Assembly: GCA_030691295.1 (NCBI GenBank)
Contig: JAUYEQ010000204.1
Location: forward strand, 1 to 20,475
Direction: 5' to 3'
Length of the DNA stretch: 20,475 bases
Origin: Bacteroidota bacterium
GTDB lineage: Bacteria > Bacteroidota > Bacteroidia > Bacteroidales > Prolixibacteraceae
In this document: positions 16,934 to 20,475 of the stretch, one piece after another
Layout: every line of letters begins with the position of its first letter
Numbering within the stretch: position 1 is the stretch's first letter
Translations under genes and position numbers: made by a program
Notes under the pieces: generated by a model
The model's input: the letters and a program-made list of their open reading frames with translations, nothing else
Databases searched by the model: none
Told to the model about the DNA's origin: nothing

Positions 16934-16941
16934 TACTTTTG
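16934..16941 (+). promoter_or_regulatory. Candidate -7 promoter element for pheT
   Basis: TACTTTTG matches the Bacteroidota -7 consensus TAnnTTTG and lies 35 bp before the pheT ATG, which would give a leader of about 29 nt. No good TTTG -33 partner is visible at the usual distance, so the call is tentative. The rest of the 270-bp gap between the peptidase and pheT shows nothing else I can support. Confidence 0.45.
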
Positions 16942-16976
16942 CCGATCGTTGAATTTCAGAAGTAAAAGACAAAAAT

Positions 16977-19427
16977 ATGAACATATCTTATCGCTGGTTA
17001 AAAGAATACATTAATCTTGACTATACGCCAAATGAGGTTGCAGCATTCCTAACCCAGATTGGACTGGAAGTTGGAAGCATGGAAGAAGTTGAAACCGTAA
17101 AAGGTGGCCTGAAAGGATTGGTAATTGGTGAAGTTGTTACCTGTGAGCAACATCCTGATTCCGATCATTTGAGCATAACGACTGTGAATGTTGGTTCCGG
17201 AGATATTTTGCCAATAGTTTGCGGGGCTTCGAATGTGGCTGCCGGGCAAAAAGTGGTGGTGGCAACCGTTGGAACTACGCTGTACGACGGCGATAATGAG
17301 TTTAAAATCAAGAAATCGAAAATTCGCGGTGAGGCTTCGGAAGGAATGATTTGTGCCGAAGACGAAATTGGTTTGGGTAGCAGTCACGACGGAATTATGG
17401 TTCTCGATCCGTCAGCGGTTCCCGGAACTCCGGCCAGCAAATATTTCAATATCGAATCTGATTTTGTGCTTGAAGTTGATTTGACGCCCAACCGCATCGA
17501 CAGCGCTTCACACATCGGAATTGCCCGCGACCTCGCAGCTTACATTTCACAAAAACACGAAATTTCCTATCATCGCCCGTCGGTGGAGGCTTTTAAAGTT
17601 GACAATCATTCGCTTGAAATTCCGGTAGAGGTTAAAAATGCCGATGCCTGTCACCGTTATTCAGGAGTAACCATTTCAAATGTTGTGGTAAAGGAATCTC
17701 CTGAATGGCTGAAAAATAAACTGAAATTAATCGGGCTAAAACCCATCAACAATGTTGTTGACGTTACCAATTTTGTGCTTTTCGAAACAGGGCAGCCGCT
17801 TCACGCGTTTGATGCAGCCGAAATTGAAGGTAACAAAGTGGTGGTTCGTACGCTTGATGCGGGTGCAAAATTCGTGACCCTCGATGGCAGCGAACGAGAA
17901 ATGCATCCCGATGATCTGATGATTTGCAATGCAAATTCTGCTATGTGTATCGCCGGTGTTTTTGGTGGTTTGCATTCAGGAGTAAAAGAAACAACTACGA
18001 GCGTGTTTCTTGAAAGCGCTTATTTCGATTCGGTTTACATTCGTAAAACCGCCCGTCGCCATACTTTGAGTACCGATGCTTCGTTCCGTTTTGAGCGCGG
18101 AACCGACCCGAACGGAACCATTTACGCGTTGAAACGTGCAGCGCTGCTGATTAAAGAAGTGGCCGGCGGCGAAATTTCTTCGGAAATTGTGGACATTTAT
18201 CCGAATCCGGTGGCTGATTTTAAGGTGGATGTTACTTATTCAGGAATTAAACGCTTGATTGGCGTTGATCTTGGAAAAGAGCGCATCAAAAGTATTCTGG
18301 ATGCACTCGAAATCAGGATCGAAACTGAAACCGAAACCGGACTTTCATTGCTGGTTCCGCCATACCGTGTTGACGTTAAACGCGAATGTGATGTGATTGA
18401 AGAAATTCTGCGCATTTATGGTTACAACAACATCGAATTGCCCAGTCAGGTAAATTCTTCGCTGCAATATTCGGTTAAACCAAATCCGACCAAAATCCGC
18501 AACCTGATTGCCGAAATGTTGACTGCGCAGGGTTTTAACGAAATCTGGTCGAATTCGCTCAACAAAACTTCCTATTACGAAAATAACGCGGTGTTCCCGA
18601 TTGAAAATACCGTAAAAATATTCAATCCGCTGAGCAACGATTTGGGAAGTATGCGCCAAACATTGCTTTACGGCGGTTTGGAGTCGATTGCGCACAATGC
18701 CAACCGCAAAAATCCTGATTTGCGTTTGTACGAATTCGGAAACTGCTACTTTTTTAAGGGAAGCAGCCTGAAGGAAAATCCGATCATGAATTACCGCGAA
18801 GAGGAACATCTGGCTTTGTTCGTTTCGGGCGAGAAAGAAGATGCCAACTGGGCGGTATCTGCTGCAAAATCCAGTTTCTTTCAATTGAAAAGTTATACTG
18901 AAAATGTATTGAAACGCATGGGTTTTCAGGTTGCAAATCTGAAAACTGAAGGTGTTTCGAATGAGATGATCAGCGAAGGAATCAGCTATTCGGTAAACGG
19001 TAAAAAGTTGGTTGAGTTTGGAACAATTTCAGGAAAAGTATTGAAGCCTTATGGTATTGAAAACCCTGTTTATTATGCCGATTTCAGTATGGATACCTTG
19101 TTTGTTGAACTGAAAAATAACAAGGTTGTATTTGCTGAATTGCCTAAGTATCCTGAAGTTCGCCGCGATTTGGCTTTGCTGCTCGATAAAAATGTTCAGT
19201 TTAATCAGTTGCGTGATCTGGCTTTCCGTTCGGAACGCAAACTACTTCAATCTGTTGATTTGTTTGACGTTTACGAAGGCAAAGGCGTTCCAGAAGGCAA
19301 AAAATCGTATGCGATCAGCTACATTCTGCGCGACGATGAAAAAACGCTGAACGACAAGCAGATTGAAAAGATCATGCAAAAACTGGTTTCAACCTACGAA
19401 CGCGAAATGGGCGCGCAGTTGAGGTAA
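16977..19427 (+). CDS. pheT: Phenylalanine--tRNA ligase beta subunit
   Basis: The 816-aa protein has the full bacterial PheT domain order. It begins MNISYRWLKEYINLD, followed by an EMAP-type tRNA-binding domain (about 39-150, EQHPDSDHLSITTVNVG and CGASNV), then the B3/B4 domain (about 210-370, with NNVVDVTNFVLFETGQPLHA and RFERGTDPNG), B5 (about 405-475, ending VIEEILRIYGYNNI), the catalytic-like core (about 490-690) and the C-terminal FDX-ACB anticodon-binding domain (about 722-816, PKYPEVRRDLALLL). With PheS, encoded elsewhere, it forms the alpha2-beta2 cytoplasmic enzyme charging tRNA-Phe; this chain contributes tRNA binding and editing. As in many Bacteroidota, pheS is not adjacent. The frame is intact and the ATG is the only sensible start. 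Confidence 0.97.
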   Translation: MNISYRWLKEYINLDYTPNEVAAFLTQIGLEVGSMEEVETVKGGLKGLVIGEVVTCEQHPDSDHLSITTVNVGSGDILPIVCGASNVAAGQKVVVATVGTTLYDGDNEFKIKKSKIRGEASEGMICAEDEIGLGSSHDGIMVLDPSAVPGTPASKYFNIESDFVLEVDLTPNRIDSASHIGIARDLAAYISQKHEISYHRPSVEAFKVDNHSLEIPVEVKNADACHRYSGVTISNVVVKESPEWLKNKLKLIGLKPINNVVDVTNFVLFETGQPLHAFDAAEIEGNKVVVRTLDAGAKFVTLDGSEREMHPDDLMICNANSAMCIAGVFGGLHSGVKETTTSVFLESAYFDSVYIRKTARRHTLSTDASFRFERGTDPNGTIYALKRAALLIKEVAGGEISSEIVDIYPNPVADFKVDVTYSGIKRLIGVDLGKERIKSILDALEIRIETETETGLSLLVPPYRVDVKRECDVIEEILRIYGYNNIELPSQVNSSLQYSVKPNPTKIRNLIAEMLTAQGFNEIWSNSLNKTSYYENNAVFPIENTVKIFNPLSNDLGSMRQTLLYGGLESIAHNANRKNPDLRLYEFGNCYFFKGSSLKENPIMNYREEEHLALFVSGEKEDANWAVSAAKSSFFQLKSYTENVLKRMGFQVANLKTEGVSNEMISEGISYSVNGKKLVEFGTISGKVLKPYGIENPVYYADFSMDTLFVELKNNKVVFAELPKYPEVRRDLALLLDKNVQFNQLRDLAFRSERKLLQSVDLFDVYEGKGVPEGKKSYAISYILRDDEKTLNDKQIEKIMQKLVSTYEREMGAQLR

Positions 19428-19431
19428 TCAA

Positions 19432-20334
19432 ATGAGCAATCAGGCAAAGGGAATACTTTACACATTAATTACCGTGCTGATGTGGGGCGTTTTGGCCATT
19501 GCGCTGAAAATTGCCTCCAACGAAATTGATTCTCCAACAATTGTTTGGTTCCGATTCTCGCTGGCGTTTTCCGGAATGTTTGTATGGATGGCTGTCAGCA
19601 ATCCGAAAGAACTGAAAATACTCTATAAACCCAGTTGGCTGATTGTAATTTCGTCGTTGGCGCTTGCCTGGAATTATATCGGTTTTATGTTGGGAATTCA
19701 ATACACCAGTCCGAGCAATGCACAGGTGGCTATTCAGGCAGGTCCGGTCTTGCTGGCTGTTTTTGGCATTTTCTTCTTCAGGGAAAAGATTTCGCGTATT
19801 CAAATTGCAGGATTTTTGTTGACGATTGTTGGGTTTTGGATCTTTTATCAGCAGCATGTTGGCGCGGTTCAGGCAGGGCAGGAAGGACAATACACCAAAG
19901 GAATGCTGATTACACTTACCGGCGCAGTTGCATGGGCCATTTATGCCATTCTGCAAAAGAAACTTGTTCTCAGTTATTCGGTGGGTACGCTCAATGTGTT
20001 TATTTTCGGATTGCCGGTTTTGATTTATCTTCCGTTTGTAAACTTTGCCAGTCTTGCCCATCTTAGTTTTGGCTATTGGGCTTTGCTTGTTTTTCTGGGT
20101 GCCAACACGCTGATTTCCTACGGTTGTTTATCGCTCGCCCTCAAATACCTCGAAGCCGGAAAAGTCAGCGTCATCATCGTACTAAATCCGATCATCACTT
20201 TTATCCTGATGGGAGTTTTAACCTGGATGCAGGTCACCTGGATTGATGGAGAACATTTCTCGGTACTTTCCATCGTGGGCGCCTTGGTTGCACTGGCCGG
20301 CGCCATTTTGGTTGTCAGGAAAAAGAAGTCTTGA
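19432..20334 (+). CDS. EamA-family (DMT superfamily) inner-membrane transporter
   Basis: The 300-aa protein is almost wholly hydrophobic, with about ten predicted helices in two EamA repeats (about 8-137 and 152-295). Repeat-like motifs include VLMWGVLAIALKI and SPSNAQVAIQAGPVLLAVFG in the first half and AVAWAIYAILQKK and GANTLISYGCLSLALKYLEA in the second. The C-terminus is the positively charged VVRKKKS, consistent with a cytoplasmic end. DMT proteins export or exchange small metabolites such as amino acids; the substrate cannot be read from the sequence. The ATG lies 4 bp after the pheT stop, so the two are probably co-transcribed, which may be only positional. Confidence 0.9.
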   Translation: MSNQAKGILYTLITVLMWGVLAIALKIASNEIDSPTIVWFRFSLAFSGMFVWMAVSNPKELKILYKPSWLIVISSLALAWNYIGFMLGIQYTSPSNAQVAIQAGPVLLAVFGIFFFREKISRIQIAGFLLTIVGFWIFYQQHVGAVQAGQEGQYTKGMLITLTGAVAWAIYAILQKKLVLSYSVGTLNVFIFGLPVLIYLPFVNFASLAHLSFGYWALLVFLGANTLISYGCLSLALKYLEAGKVSVIIVLNPIITFILMGVLTWMQVTWIDGEHFSVLSIVGALVALAGAILVVRKKKS

Positions 20335-20357
20335 AACTTTGAACTTGAAACTGTTCT

Positions 20358-20475
20358 ATGTGGGTGATTTTAGCGTTGATGTCGGCTGTACTTCTAGGAA
20401 TTTATGAGGTTTTCAAAAAGCTTTCAGTACAGCGTAATGCCGTTATTCCAGTCCTGTTTTTATCAACACTAACCA
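20358..20475 (+). CDS. N-terminus of a second EamA-like membrane protein (partial)
   Basis: From ATG 20358 the frame is open to the window edge: MWVILALMSAVLLGIYEVFK, then KLSVQRNAVIPVLFLSTLT. The first helix followed by YEVFKKLSVQ.NAV.PVLFLST is what I recall of the start of a Bacteroidota DMT/EamA protein. It begins 23 bp after the preceding transporter stop on the same strand, so a two-gene transporter pair is likely; DMT proteins sometimes work as pairs. Only 39 codons are visible. Confidence 0.7.
   Translation, partial: MWVILALMSAVLLGIYEVFKKLSVQRNAVIPVLFLSTLT

Overview
The window looks like chromosomal DNA of a member of the Bacteroidota. Evidence: an adjacent SusC/SusD pair, Bacteroidota-type lipoprotein signals (lipobox ending in Cys), a membrane-spanning beta-propeller/Y_Y_Y/LuxR regulator, A/T-rich start regions without clear Shine-Dalgarno sequences, a TAnnTTTG-like element before pheT, and G/C-rich palindromic intergenic repeats of a kind common in this phylum. 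A Marinilabiliales/Prolixibacteraceae-like host is a guess from memory only.

Positions 1-7921 (minus strand) form a polysaccharide utilisation locus (PUL): susC-like transporter (frameshifted), susD-like lipoprotein, a lipoprotein with an Ig-like domain and two LamG-like modules, an intergenic hairpin terminator, a GH144-family lipoprotein, and the signal peptide of one more secreted protein that runs off the window. GH144 suggests beta-1,2-glucan (sophoran or cyclic glucan) as substrate. Divergently transcribed at 8243-11062 is a one-component sensor/regulator that probably controls the locus. The 321-bp gap between them holds a perfect 14-bp palindrome and repeated GTAGTTT motifs, both candidate operators.

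Positions 11113-12308 (minus strand) hold a two-gene lysis cassette with no other phage genes: a GH108 muramidase followed by a 3TM-type holin. The 170-bp gap between the two is almost completely filled by an inverted pair of G/C-rich palindromic repeats (REPIN-like) around an A/T-rich core with 7-bp tandem repeats.

Positions 12475-16706 (minus strand) hold tandem paralogues of an M3-family zinc peptidyl-dipeptidase lipoprotein. The upstream copy is intact. The downstream copy carries one in-frame TAA where the intact copy has GAA, so its catalytic half is not translated. A strong hairpin terminator follows.

Positions 16977-20475 (plus strand) carry pheT (phenylalanyl-tRNA synthetase beta chain), an EamA-family transporter 4 bp downstream, and the start of a second EamA-like protein cut by the window edge.

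Two otherwise well-preserved genes (susC and the second M3 peptidase) are each broken by a single-base event. The least conventional parts of the window are the orphan holin/muramidase pair split by a REPIN-like repeat, and the attenuator-like terminator inside the PUL.
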